Shown: positions 1 to 7,917, numbered from the stretch's first letter. The stretch is 64,000 nucleotides of DNA from Patescibacteria group bacterium (GCA_018061755.1 JAGOTP010000001.1:117662-181661), one strand, 5' to 3'. Notes: a model not told the origin generated them from the sequence alone. Program-made: numbers and translations.

Positions 1-674
1 GAAATAATATGATCGAACTTTTCGTTCACATCGCGGTAGTCTTGGAGACGGAATTCGACGTCTAGCCCTTTGCAGCGTTCGCGGGCGAGCTCTACTTGCT
101 CTTTGGAAACGGTAATTCCAACAACTTTTGCTTGATATTTTTCGGCAGCGAATTGTGCGAAACTACCCCAACCACAGCCGATGTCGAGTACGCGCTGTCC
201 GGCTTTGAGACCGATCTTGCGACAAACGAGATCGAGCTTAGCTTCTTGTGCTTCGTCCAGCGTTTTAGCGTTTGGCCAGTAGCCGCAGGTGTAGACCAGG
301 CGTTTGTCGAGCATGGCCTGATACAGGTCGTTCCCAAGATCATAATGGGCTTCGCCAATTTTGAAGGCGCGATCTTTGCTCTGGCGGTTAATGACCCGTG
401 AGGCCAGGATATTGAATATAAGCTGAGGTGACGGGCGCAATTTATCCTTAATTCGATGTTGGACGACCCGGTCGATGAATTGATCAATCGCCTCACAATC
501 CCACCAGCCATCCATATAACTTTCGCCGAGCCCCATCGTCCCTTCGGCTAGAACACGCGCATAGAAGCGTGGATCATGGACTTGAATATCCCAGGGGCGG
601 TCGCCGTTGAGGCGAATGTCGCTTCCTTCAAGTAGGCATTCTACTTGTTGCTGGAACCGGTCAGAGATGGCCAT
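1..674 (-). CDS. cfa: Cyclopropane-fatty-acyl-phospholipid synthase, 3' part cut by window edge
   Basis: SAM-dependent enzyme that adds a methylene bridge to unsaturated acyl chains of membrane phospholipids. Reading the minus strand from the ATG at 674 gives MAISDRF..., then the family signature GLGESYMDGWW (about residues 50-60), HYDLGNDLY (about 110) and the SAM-binding VLDIGCGWGSFAQ (about 160), followed by LQDYRDVNEKFD. These match E. coli Cfa in order and spacing. The frame is open to base 1, so the C-terminal catalytic half lies outside the window. No obvious SD precedes the ATG. Family assignment is confident; whether substrate lipids are self-made or taken from a host cannot be seen. 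Confidence 0.93.
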   Translation of the reverse strand, partial: MAISDRFQQQVECLLEGSDIRLNGDRPWDIQVHDPRFYARVLAEGTMGLGESYMDGWWDCEAIDQFIDRVVQHRIKDKLRPSPQLIFNILASRVINRQSKDRAFKIGEAHYDLGNDLYQAMLDKRLVYTCGYWPNAKTLDEAQEAKLDLVCRKIGLKAGQRVLDIGCGWGSFAQFAAEKYQAKVVGITVSKEQVELARERCKGLDVEFRLQDYRDVNEKFDHII

Positions 675-767
675 AGGAGAAAGGGGATGGAGGTATGGTC
701 GGCAGTCTGCCATGGAAGCCTATGTTTTGAAAATGTCGGTAGATATATGGAAGTAGCTAGGTTAAGC

Positions 768-795
768 AAAAACATCGCTTTGGAGCGATGTTTTT
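768..795 (-). terminator. Rho-independent terminator after tRNA-Gly
   Basis: ACATCGCT / AGCGATGT form an 8-bp stem with a 4-base loop, flanked by A and T runs on both sides, directly 3' of the minus-strand tRNA-Gly. It could also terminate transcripts from the other side. Confidence 0.8.
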
Positions 796-798
796 GTA

Positions 799-873
799 TG
801 GAGCGGGTAAGGGGAATCGAACCCCTCTCTCCAACTTGGAAGGCTGGAGTAATAGCCACTATACGATACCCGC
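799..873 (-). tRNA. tRNA-Gly: tRNA-Gly (anticodon UCC)
   Basis: Minus-strand cloverleaf. The acceptor stem GCGGGTA pairs with TACCCGC, the anticodon loop CTTCCAA carries TCC, and the T-arm is GGGG-TTCGATT-CCCC. CCA is encoded at 799-801. It reads GGA and probably other GGN codons. Confidence 0.95.
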
Positions 874-935
874 GTATTGATTTGTGGGCCTATATTCGCA
901 GATTCTACGGCGGTGGGCAAGTGTAAGGCCAAAGG

Positions 936-964
936 TTGACAAAAATAACGAAATATGGAATACT
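936..964 (+). promoter_or_regulatory. Consensus-type promoter of the first high-GC cassette
   Basis: TTGACA at 936-941, a 17-base spacer ending in GG, and AATACT at 959-964. The start TTGACAAAAA recurs at the other high-GC cassettes. The leader runs about 115 bases to the ATG at 1085, unlike the very short leaders of ordinary genes here. Confidence 0.7.
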
Positions 965-1084
965 GCTATGTTGAATTTCTTCTTTAATCTGGCAAATTTG
1001 GTTGGTTAAGGAAGGAATTCACCGAAAAAAGTGGCGTAATAACCACTTCACGACGCAAGAACCCATCCTGAGGAGAAGTGTTCC

Positions 1085-1363
1085 ATGTCCCACGCGACCA
1101 AGCCCCATCACGTCCGTTCCATCGTGCCTCACCCCAAGCGCAAGTACGCCTCCGAGCTCTTGCCGGGCGAGGAGGGCTACGGCAGCAACGGCACCGCCCG
1201 TAGCTCCAACGTTGGTACCACCGGCGAGTCCACGTGCTTCGGTGACCCCGAGTGCCCCCACGGCAAGCGTGAGGGCAAGATGTGCTGGCACAGGAGCGAC
1301 AGCGGTGCCCGCAAGAACTGCCAGTACAACCCCTGGGCGAGGAGGAACATCAACAAGAAGTAG
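1085..1363 (+). CDS. Unrecognised small basic protein with four Cys (high-GC cassette)
   Basis: A 92-aa protein of no family I recognise. It is rich in His, Lys, Arg, Gly and Ser, with no signal peptide or membrane segment. Four cysteines lie in the second half (CFGDPEC, then KMCWH and KNCQY), interspersed with His, so a metal-binding knuckle is possible but unproven. The ATG is chosen because AGGAGA lies 8 bases upstream, a good SD unlike neighbouring genes. Third codon positions are overwhelmingly G or C, in sharp contrast to flanking genes. It has its own promoter and terminator, so it is a single-gene unit. Coding status rests on codon bias plus SD. Confidence 0.65.
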   Translation: MSHATKPHHVRSIVPHPKRKYASELLPGEEGYGSNGTARSSNVGTTGESTCFGDPECPHGKREGKMCWHRSDSGARKNCQYNPWARRNINKK

Positions 1364-1377
1364 ACCCGCCTCTCACG

Positions 1378-1433
1378 GCGCGTCGGAAGCGAGCTCGCTC
1401 TGAGCCGTCGCTCCGGCGCGCTCGTTTCTTTTT
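1378..1433 (+). terminator. GC-rich terminator of the 92-aa gene
   Basis: GCGCGTCGGAAGCGA (1378-1392) pairs with TCGCTCCGGCGCGC (1408-1421) except for one bulge and one wobble, followed by TCGTTTCTTTTT. It closes the cassette just before the convergent rlmI. Confidence 0.8.
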
Positions 1434-1450
1434 ATACGATGTTTGTCGTT

Positions 1451-2677
1451 TTAGACTTCACCGGTAACTTGGATGACAGCGGTTTTGAGGTAGCGACCTT
1501 CTGGGAAAGACAGGAGTTCAGCGTGGTCAATGTCGTGCCCGATCCATTGCAACAAACGAACTTGCTTGCCAGCACGACCAGCGGCGATACGAAGCATCGA
1601 TCGGAAGTCTTCGGGCGACACGCGTCCAGAACAGGAGCTCGTGACCAAAATACCACCGACGGGGAGATGACGCAGACAAGAGGTATTCAAGAAGGCGTAG
1701 GCCTTGAGCGCTTGTTCGACGTGCGCGTTGTCTTTGCTGAGCGCTGGAGGGTCGCAGATGATCATTTCATATGGACCGCCTGGCAAGGTTTCGTCTTCGA
1801 GGAGCTTGAAGAGATCGGCTTCCATGAAGCTTGTGATTGAATCATTTTCGGCGTCAAAGCTGTTTAGGGTGGTCGTTTCCTCAGCAATTTCTAAGGCCTG
1901 ATGTGATGCATCGATTTGTTGTACAAAGCTCGCTCCGCCGGCAAGTGCGTAGATCCCAAACGCGCCGCTATAGCTGAACAGGTTCAAGACACGTTTGTTT
2001 TTGGCGAGTCGTCTCACGGCCGCACGTCCCAAGCGTTGATCGAGGAAGAAGCCCGTTTTTTGTCCATTCAAAACGTCGGCCAAGAAACGTAAACCGTTTT
2101 CTGAAAAAGCGACCAGGCCGTTCACAGCGCCATGATGGACTTGAGCGGGGATAGGGGTCAGACCTTCCATGCGACGAGCATCGACATCAGAACGTTCGAC
2201 GATCGTGTAGTCGGCGTGTTTGCTGCTGGCGAACCGACGCAGACCTTCGATGATCTCGGTACGGAAGCGATCCATACCCAGCGTGTGAATCTGGAAGACG
2301 TAAGTGGTGTTGTAGCGATCGACGATAAGACCAGGAATTCCATCAGCTTCAGCGTGGATCAAGCGATAGCCGTCCGTATCTGCTGGAAGATGTGATGCTT
2401 TCCAGTCATCAATGGCTTCGAACTGCTTAGCAAAAAAATCGGCGTTGATTTGAGCGCTGACGTTGTGGGTCAATACACGAATACGAATCGAGGTTCGAGG
2501 ATTCCAGGTGCCAAGTCCTAACGCTTTACCTGTGCTATCTTGAATTTCAACCAACGCGCCCGGTTCAGCGCCAATAGGATGTGTTTCAATGGCTTCAGAA
2601 AAGACCCAAGGGTGACCGGCGTTTACGGGGATCTGCTTGCCGGGTTTGAGTTTGGCAAAGGGATGGAGGGAGGACAT
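1451..2677 (-). CDS. rlmI: 23S rRNA m5C methyltransferase, RlmI family
   Basis: Class I SAM-dependent methyltransferase that modifies a cytosine of 23S rRNA. The 408-aa product has an N-terminal PUA-like RNA-binding region (HPWVFSEAI near residue 22), the family motif LNGQKTGFFLDQR around residue 200, a SAM-binding VLNLFSYSGAFGIYAL, the catalytic-loop motif ICDPPALS, and TSSCSGRV with the presumed catalytic cysteine. Length fits the family (about 390-400). The ATG at 2677 has CATACT seven bases upstream and no SD, the typical pattern of this genome. Specificity for E. coli C1962 is inferred from family only. Confidence 0.9.
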   Translation of the reverse strand: MSSLHPFAKLKPGKQIPVNAGHPWVFSEAIETHPIGAEPGALVEIQDSTGKALGLGTWNPRTSIRIRVLTHNVSAQINADFFAKQFEAIDDWKASHLPADTDGYRLIHAEADGIPGLIVDRYNTTYVFQIHTLGMDRFRTEIIEGLRRFASSKHADYTIVERSDVDARRMEGLTPIPAQVHHGAVNGLVAFSENGLRFLADVLNGQKTGFFLDQRLGRAAVRRLAKNKRVLNLFSYSGAFGIYALAGGASFVQQIDASHQALEIAEETTTLNSFDAENDSITSFMEADLFKLLEDETLPGGPYEMIICDPPALSKDNAHVEQALKAYAFLNTSCLRHLPVGGILVTSSCSGRVSPEDFRSMLRIAAGRAGKQVRLLQWIGHDIDHAELLSFPEGRYLKTAVIQVTGEV

Positions 2678-2719
2678 GCCGGCGAGTATGCCTGGGATTG
2701 GCTAAAACGTCTATGTTTA

Positions 2720-2747
2720 TTGACAAAATAGCCGCTTTTGTTAGGAT
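2720..2747 (+). promoter_or_regulatory. Promoter of the HIT gene with very short leader
   Basis: TTGACA (2720-2725), a 16-base spacer and an extended -10, TGT-TAGGAT (ending 2747). The predicted start site is only about 5 bases before the ATG at 2760. Confidence 0.65.
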
Positions 2748-2759
2748 CGGCTGTTACCC

Positions 2760-3242
2760 ATGAACCCCCTCTCTTCCTGGTCTCTCCAAAGAAAGCTGCT
2801 CGCAATTTTATGCGTGGGAGTACTATTTGGGGTGTTTCTTGGGGGATTGGTGTTTTCTTCCGTTCAGCCACGATCCCTGCTGGCCTGGAGAACCTGTGAA
2901 CAGGCAAGTTGTTTGCGGACGAATGAACTAACAGGATTGGTTGCGGCGGTCGGTCTGAAATTCGCGGCTGGAGCCATTCCTTTGGTGGTTCAAGAAACGC
3001 CCTATTCCTTAGTTTTGCGACATCCTCTGCCTGAAGCGCGTGTCCACTACATTATTATCCCTAAAAAAGACATCAAAAATATTGGCGAGTTGAGCGATCA
3101 GGATCAGGCGTATTTATTGGATGCGTTTGCCCTCATGCAGGAGATCATCAAACGTGAACACCTAACGAAATACATCGTCAAAACCAACGGACCAGGCTAT
3201 CAGGACGTGGCTTATCTCCACTTTCATTTGATGGCGGAATAA
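2760..3242 (+). CDS. Membrane-anchored HIT-family protein
   Basis: HIT proteins are nucleotide hydrolases or transferases. This 160-aa version begins with a hydrophobic segment (about residues 12-32) that probably anchors it in the membrane. The HIT core follows: YIIIPKKDIKNIGEL, then the C-terminal YLHFHLMAE. The canonical His triad is HxHxH; here the first position is Tyr while the nucleophile-position His and the last His remain. The chain ends right after the triad, shorter than many relatives. Activity is therefore plausible but altered. Start chosen at the ATG closest to the promoter. Confidence 0.8.
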   Translation: MNPLSSWSLQRKLLAILCVGVLFGVFLGGLVFSSVQPRSLLAWRTCEQASCLRTNELTGLVAAVGLKFAAGAIPLVVQETPYSLVLRHPLPEARVHYIIIPKKDIKNIGELSDQDQAYLLDAFALMQEIIKREHLTKYIVKTNGPGYQDVAYLHFHLMAE

Positions 3243-3248
3243 TTTTTG

Positions 3249-4775
3249 TTATTCGTGGTGTCCGCGATTTTTGATGAGATCTTCAGCGAGAATGAGGGCT
3301 TGTTCCTTGGTTTGAATACTTCCTTCATCACGCGCATTCTCGATCGTGCGTAATATATTTCCAATATAAGGTCCGGGCTCAAGTCCAAAACGCTCAATCA
3401 ACTCGTGACCAAGAACTAGCGGATGCAGTGCTTCTTTGTCGAGTTCTTCGCGCTCGATCGTGTCTTGGAAGAGCGTGCCATACGGATAGTCGCGGGTTTC
3501 GGCGTCAGGAAAGCCGCGTCCACGGAAGTCGGCTTCGGCTGAGGCGTGCATAACGCGCCAGTGCAGAGGTTTGATTCGTTTCAAGAGCGTGCGAATCGTG
3601 TTGGAGTAGCTGGCATCAGTCAGTTCGCCTTTTTGTTTCTTGATGTAGTACTCGCTTGGTCGCAAGTGATGGAGGGCGATCATGCGGGCGGCGTGAACGA
3701 CTGATTCAGAAAAGCGGAGCCGTTCGCACAGCGCGAGCGTCGGTGCTTCGCCCGCTTCTTGATGGCCAAGTGAGCGCCAACACATGACGCCGTTTTTTTC
3801 TTGGCGTCGCGTCGTCGAGGGTTTGCCGAGATCATGGCAGAGTGCGCCAAAGACAGCTTGCAAGCGCTCTTCGCGGGTGAAATCTGCGTTCTGTGGTCGA
3901 CGAATAATCTTGGCAGCTTGATCGACAACCATCATCGTGTGAATCCAGACATCGCCTTCCGGATGCCATTCAGGTTCCTGTGGCGTATTGATCAAGGCTT
4001 GTAGCTCAGGGTAGTCAGCCGTGATCACGCCTAACTCTCGCAACAGTTCAAAACCAAGAGACGGGCGTTTGGCTAATAACAAAAGCTTTGTCAGTTCTTC
4101 CGTGATCCGTTCAGCGGACAATTCTTTGAGATGACCTTCCTTCACCATCTTGATCATGAGTTCTTTCGAAGCTGGATCTAGCGTGAGTTCGAAGCGAGCT
4201 AAGAATTGAACGGCACGATAGACACGGAGAGGATCGTCGACGAAGGTTTTAGGATCGACGACTCGTAGGACGCGCGCGGCTAGATCTTTCTGTCCGTCAG
4301 TTGGATCAAGAATCTCTCCCGTGAGGGGATCGAGCGAAATGGCGTTGATTGTAAAATCACGACGTCGGGCGGCTTCGGCAGATGACAAATACGGATTGCT
4401 GTTGATGGCAAAGCCTTTGTGGCCGGGTGCCGTTTTTGATTCACTGCGAGCGATGGCGACGTCGAACTCAACCCCATGCGACAAATGGACTTTGAGGACA
4501 CCGAAGCTACGACCAACATCGTGAATTTGTCCGGGGAAGAGTGCTTCCAAAAGCGCTTGCAAACGTTCCGCTTCTACGCCAAAGACTTCGACGTCGGCAT
4601 CTTTCGGTTCTTCTTGAATCAGAAGATCACGTACATAGCCGCCGACCAAAAAAGCCCGTGGGACGGTTTGTTGGACCGGATGCACAGGTTCTTTGGCGAT
4701 CAGTCGGCACAAATCCGTAACGGCACCGATCAGCAGGGGATTTTGTGCGTGCAGTTGGTCAAGAAGAGAGGGCAT
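3249..4775 (-). CDS. cca: tRNA nucleotidyltransferase (CCA-adding enzyme) with HD domain
   Basis: Adds or repairs the 3' CCA of tRNAs. From the chosen ATG at 4775 the protein is 508 aa. It has the head-domain motif VGGYVRDLL with carboxylates DADVEVFG, RRDFTINAI, the neck region RVYRAVQFL, and an HD phosphohydrolase-type segment (FGALCHDLGKPSTT). An ATG 12 codons upstream exists, but TTGCCA-N17-TACCCT ends 7 bases before 4775, fitting the leaderless pattern. The window's tRNAs already encode CCA, so repair is a likely main job. It ends 6 bases from the convergent HIT gene. Confidence 0.9.
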   Translation of the reverse strand: MPSLLDQLHAQNPLLIGAVTDLCRLIAKEPVHPVQQTVPRAFLVGGYVRDLLIQEEPKDADVEVFGVEAERLQALLEALFPGQIHDVGRSFGVLKVHLSHGVEFDVAIARSESKTAPGHKGFAINSNPYLSSAEAARRRDFTINAISLDPLTGEILDPTDGQKDLAARVLRVVDPKTFVDDPLRVYRAVQFLARFELTLDPASKELMIKMVKEGHLKELSAERITEELTKLLLLAKRPSLGFELLRELGVITADYPELQALINTPQEPEWHPEGDVWIHTMMVVDQAAKIIRRPQNADFTREERLQAVFGALCHDLGKPSTTRRQEKNGVMCWRSLGHQEAGEAPTLALCERLRFSESVVHAARMIALHHLRPSEYYIKKQKGELTDASYSNTIRTLLKRIKPLHWRVMHASAEADFRGRGFPDAETRDYPYGTLFQDTIEREELDKEALHPLVLGHELIERFGLEPGPYIGNILRTIENARDEGSIQTKEQALILAEDLIKNRGHHE

Positions 4776-4832
4776 GAGGCTCAGGGTAAAGCCTGGTCTG
4801 CTGGTTGGCAAAATGCCTATAAAAAGACAGAT

Positions 4833-4872
4833 GCCCGGATGGGGAAAGGATCTGCTTTCATCCCATCCGGGC
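4833..4872 (-). terminator. Terminator after the 31-aa ORF
   Basis: GCCCGGATGGG (4833-4843) pairs with CCCATCCGGGC (4862-4872), an 11-bp perfect stem. On the minus strand it is followed by ATCTGTCTTTTT, a proper U tract downstream of the microprotein gene. Confidence 0.8.
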
Positions 4873-4880
4873 GGGGCCGG

Positions 4881-4976
4881 CTAGCGGCTTATGAGGGCCA
4901 TGAACGCGCCCGCAAATGCGGCGAGCACGATCAAGCATTTAGCGTAGAACTTGAAATTGCTTCGATAGTGGACCAT
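4881..4976 (-). CDS. 31-aa membrane microprotein with strong SD
   Basis: Short minus-strand ORF beginning MVHYRSNFK and ending in FMALISR. The middle (about residues 13-28) is a hydrophobic, Ala/Leu/Val-rich stretch that could form one membrane helix, with a basic N-terminus and a C-terminal Arg. GAAGGAGG lies six bases before the ATG, among the best SD sites in the window, and a clean terminator follows the stop. It sits between hflX and cca on the same strand. TTGACG at 5039-5044 is a possible -35 but the -10 is weak. Function unknown; small membrane peptide, toxin-like or regulatory roles are guesses. Confidence 0.6.
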   Translation of the reverse strand: MVHYRSNFKFYAKCLIVLAAFAGAFMALISR

Positions 4977-5024
4977 GAAGTCCTCCTTCATTCGTACGAC
5001 TTGTACGGAAAATGAATGTTGGAT

Positions 5025-6173
5025 CTATTTTTCGGTTGCGTCAAGCTGCAATGGCAATTGTTGAATCAGGGAATCCAGTCCTTGTCTGGTAGCTGTTGAG
5101 ACGAAGACGGGGGAATAATCACGATACATTTTGGACAGCGTTTTTTCGGGTACGCGTTTTAAGAGATCAATCTTGTTGAAGACGTAGAGCTTGGGAGTGT
5201 CATGAACGCCAAGCTCATCGAGAATCATTTCGACTTCTTGAATCTTGGAGTCGCGGTGTGGATCGCTAACGTCGATGACGTGCAGAATGAGATCGGCGTC
5301 GATCGTTTCGTCGAGTGTCGAGCGGAAGGCTTGAATCAGTTGTGGTGGCAAATCTTGGATAAAGCCGATGGTGTCCGATAGCAGAAGCTCTTCGCCTTGT
5401 GGCTTGCCTGTTTTGACATCAGGTTCCGTTGCGATCCAAAGTTTCCCGACACGAGTGTCTAAGGTCGCGAAGAGTTGGTTTGCGACGTAGGCACCTTTGC
5501 GAGTGAGCGCATTCAAGAGCGATGATTTGCCAGCGTTGGTATAGCCCACGATCGAAACGGTCTTGAGACCAAGTCGATCGCGGCGCACACGATGGCCTTT
5601 GCGGCTGATCGCGAGCTTGGCCAGTTCTTTTTTGACGTGATCTTCTTGTCCGGCTAGGTGGCGTTTCATGATTTCCGTATTGGTTTCGCCTTGACCGCCA
5701 CGCCCACCGATCCCACCCGCTTGCTGCATGAGTTCCATGCCCATGCCGAAAATACGTGGACCCATGTGACGAATGGCTGCGAGCTTGATCTGCAGTTTCG
5801 CTTCAGCCGTCTTGGCATGCTTGTCGAAGATCTTCAAAATCAAGTCGACGCGATCCCAGACACGCAAGTTGTGTTTACGCAGGATTTCTCCCAATTCGAA
5901 CATCTGTTTTGGCTTGAGCAAGTTGTTCACAATGAGCAGCTCGCACTTTTCTTGTTTGGCAAGTTCGGCTAATTCGTCGATTTTTCCGGTGCCGATGTAG
6001 GTGCGATAGTTGGGGATGGCTCGCTTTTGGAGAAGTTTTACTACGACGATACCGCCATAGGTTTTGGTCAGAGCGTCCAATTCTGTCAGTCGTCGTTCCG
6101 CGACATCCTTCGGCATGTCCGTCGGAATGACGTCGATTAAAATCGCTCGGGGAGTGAGAGTTAGTCGTTGCAT
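5025..6173 (-). CDS. hflX: Ribosome-associated GTPase HflX
   Basis: HflX binds the 50S subunit and splits or rescues stalled ribosomes. The 382-aa product has the N-terminal HflX domain (VVVKLLQKRAIPNYRTYIGTGK), the Gly-rich linker GIGGRGGQGET, the G1 motif GYTNAGKSS, switch region SDTIGFI, and G4 NKIDLL. Length and order are normal. An ATG 11 codons upstream (6206) is possible, but MQRLTLTPRAIL at 6173 aligns better with the family start. Together with SmpB-tmRNA at 18-19 kb it suggests a full ribosome-rescue set. Confidence 0.93.
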   Translation of the reverse strand: MQRLTLTPRAILIDVIPTDMPKDVAERRLTELDALTKTYGGIVVVKLLQKRAIPNYRTYIGTGKIDELAELAKQEKCELLIVNNLLKPKQMFELGEILRKHNLRVWDRVDLILKIFDKHAKTAEAKLQIKLAAIRHMGPRIFGMGMELMQQAGGIGGRGGQGETNTEIMKRHLAGQEDHVKKELAKLAISRKGHRVRRDRLGLKTVSIVGYTNAGKSSLLNALTRKGAYVANQLFATLDTRVGKLWIATEPDVKTGKPQGEELLLSDTIGFIQDLPPQLIQAFRSTLDETIDADLILHVIDVSDPHRDSKIQEVEMILDELGVHDTPKLYVFNKIDLLKRVPEKTLSKMYRDYSPVFVSTATRQGLDSLIQQLPLQLDATEK

Positions 6174-6302
6174 ATATAGGAAGTGATTTTTAGGATAAAC
6201 AAACAATTGTCAGGTTCTGGAAACCATTTTTCAGCAAATTTTGCTAGATATAGCGCATAATGAAAGCATACGAAACAATGAAAATTTTGTCTATCTGCGA
6301 AC

Positions 6303-6331
6303 TTGACAAAAAGCCGATAATTTGTTATTAT
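6303..6331 (+). promoter_or_regulatory. Consensus promoter of the 209-aa gene cassette
   Basis: TTGACA (6303-6308), exactly 17 bases, then TATTAT (6326-6331), with AT-rich sequence upstream that could act as an UP element. The first ten bases, TTGACAAAAA, match other cassettes. The leader to the ATG is about 205 bases. Confidence 0.8.
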
Positions 6332-6490
6332 TATTCGTTACAAAGTTACATACTGCCCGAGTCGTAGCTGGGTCCGATTGATGTCTAGCGATCTGTGCAT
6401 CTAGGAAAGGTGACAAGATCGCTGCCCATCAGACTGGTTTGCTGGGAAGCGAGCACATTTCAATCAAATGCGGACTGAATCCGCCACTTC

Positions 6491-6533
6491 CTCCGAGAGT
6501 GAGTTTCGACCAAGGTCGAAATCGGAGAGGGGA
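6491..6533 (+). promoter_or_regulatory. Leader hairpin that may mask the SD
   Basis: CTCCGA (6491-6496) pairs with TCGGAG (6522-6527), enclosing an inner stem TTTCGACC / GGTCGAAA (6504-6521). The SD-like GGAGAGGGG (6525-6533) begins inside the 3' strand. Translation could thus depend on opening the stem. Another stem, GCGATCT / AGATCGC, lies upstream in the leader. Confidence 0.5.
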
Positions 6534-6541
6534 ATCAAGTC

Positions 6542-7171
6542 ATGAAGAGCATCGACATCACTGGCGCCGTTCAGATCGTTCTCGCGGCTTTCACCGTCCT
6601 CCTCGACCAGCTTCGCAGGGAGCAGGCGGAGGAGCTCGCGCTGCTCCAGGTGGCCGCGTGCTATCCGGACTGCACGTTCGTCCCGGTCTACAAGAGCCGG
6701 GAGGGGCACTACTTCAGACAGTGGACCTCTGACTTCGTCACGTCTCTGCCCAAGGCCCTCGCGGGCGTCACCGTAGACGGTCGGGGGGTCTACCAGTCCG
6801 TGCATGATGCCTCCCTCATTCACTTCGGCATGCCGGCTGAAGGGGAGTGGGAGCTCATCGAAAACCCCGAGGAGTCCAAGTGCTGGGTTCCGACCAAGCG
6901 AAGCACCAACTTCCTCAAGCTTCGGGCCAAGCTCCTCGACCGGGCCCGGCACATGGCTGACATCGATCTCGCGATGACCGCAGCCTATCCTCTCATCAAC
7001 GGCTGGCTCGGTCGGGGCGAGTTCTCGGGCGAGAACGAGAACTGCGCTTACGCCTTCCCGTTCGTGGAGACGCGACTGTGGAGCTACTCCATGCTCAATC
7101 CGATCCATGAGGTCCTGGCACGGCTCGTCGAGGAGTCGCGGGCGACCGAGAAGTCTGCCGTGAAGGACTGA
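6542..7171 (+). CDS. Unrecognised 209-aa soluble protein (high-GC cassette)
   Basis: I do not recognise this protein. It begins MKSIDITGAVQIVLAAF, where a short hydrophobic stretch could be a buried helix rather than a signal. It continues as a mixed alpha/beta-looking domain rich in Trp, Tyr and charged residues (YKSREGHYFRQWTSDF near 50, GEWELIENPEE near 105, ELLARLVEE-like helix at the end). Third positions are almost all G or C, unlike hflX next door. The start is supported by GAGAGGGG about 8 bases upstream. It is a lone gene with its own promoter and a hairpin array downstream. Confidence 0.7.
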   Translation: MKSIDITGAVQIVLAAFTVLLDQLRREQAEELALLQVAACYPDCTFVPVYKSREGHYFRQWTSDFVTSLPKALAGVTVDGRGVYQSVHDASLIHFGMPAEGEWELIENPEESKCWVPTKRSTNFLKLRAKLLDRARHMADIDLAMTAAYPLINGWLGRGEFSGENENCAYAFPFVETRLWSYSMLNPIHEVLARLVEESRATEKSAVKD

Positions 7172-7279
7172 CGGAGTCCCTCGGCGAAGCTCTCACGGAC
7201 GCTTAACAGCGTCGTACTGGTCCATGAGCTGAGTTTCGGAACGGCTCGTGACCCTCCCACATTCCGATAGACGCGCCCG

Positions 7280-7377
7280 TCCGCTTCCTCCTGAAGCGGG
7301 CGAAGGCGGCGACCATGGGTTCTCCATTGGTCGCCGCTCAGAATCAGAAACGATGAAGCCATCGTTTCTGATTCTGA
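7280..7377 (+). terminator. Three consecutive stem-loops after the 209-aa gene
   Basis: The 335-base gap between 7171 and 7507 holds three hairpins in a row: CCGCTTC / GAAGCGG (about 7280-7298), GCGGCGACCA / TGGTCGCCGC (7306-7337), and a perfect 17-bp stem at 7338-7354 / 7361-7377 with a 6-base loop. None has a long U tract, so they may stabilise the 3' end or act as a processing site as well as slow polymerase. The rest of the gap shows only a weak promoter candidate, CTGATA-N16-AATACC near 7390-7420. Confidence 0.6.
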
Positions 7378-7506
7378 GCTAGCAACTCAACCTGATAGTA
7401 GATAGAGCAGTGGAATACCGCTGAAAGAAGATCTGACTTAAATCTTTTTCCAGCGTCCTTTCACCCCCCCCAACCAACCCCTCATGTCGAGGGGAGGAGA
7501 CGCAAC

Positions 7507-7917
7507 ATGAACAGCTACAGTGGTCTGATTTTGGCTCTGGTCGTGTATCGTCCGGCGGCTCCCTGGCGCGTTCCGCGTACCGAGAAGGACGCGAGCACGG
7601 TCTGGGAGACCTGGATTCTGTTTCCTGGGCTGATCAATACTGAAACACGTAGGCTCCTGATGAGCTGCGAACAGGCTGATGGAATGCTGCGTGTTAAGTG
7701 GTGTGATCGATTTCTTAGAATGCGTGAGCCTGCACGCGACAGCGGCCCTCTGAAGCCTGGTCATGAGATGCTGCATCAGGTGTGCGATATCTGGTACGAG
7801 CCGGGCGGCTACAGCAAGCCGGTCAACTGCCTCTTCGATATGAAGGTATGTGCGTCTTTCGAAGACGCTTCTGCCTGGATCAAGGCAAGGATTGCCGGGT
7901 CTGGCAAGAATAAGTAA
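7507..7917 (+). CDS. Unrecognised 136-aa protein with strong SD
   Basis: No family recognised. The start MNSYSGLILALVVYRPAAPW contains a short hydrophobic run but no clear signal peptide. The body has five Cys and many Trp (WETWILFPG, MSCEQADG, VKWCDRF, HQVCDIWYE) and the C-terminus is basic. GGGGAGGAG about 7 bases before the ATG is a very strong SD. GC is higher than in the neighbouring fba operon but lower than in the 23-26 kb cassette. A run of eight C at 7462-7469 in the leader recurs before the PlsC gene at 40.9 kb. Probably a separate acquired unit. Confidence 0.65.
   Translation: MNSYSGLILALVVYRPAAPWRVPRTEKDASTVWETWILFPGLINTETRRLLMSCEQADGMLRVKWCDRFLRMREPARDSGPLKPGHEMLHQVCDIWYEPGGYSKPVNCLFDMKVCASFEDASAWIKARIAGSGKNK

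Noticed and set aside
6464..7108. 214-aa minus-strand frame opposite the 209-aa gene
   Set aside because: The promoter, SD and downstream hairpins all point to the plus strand; the minus frame is a codon-bias shadow.
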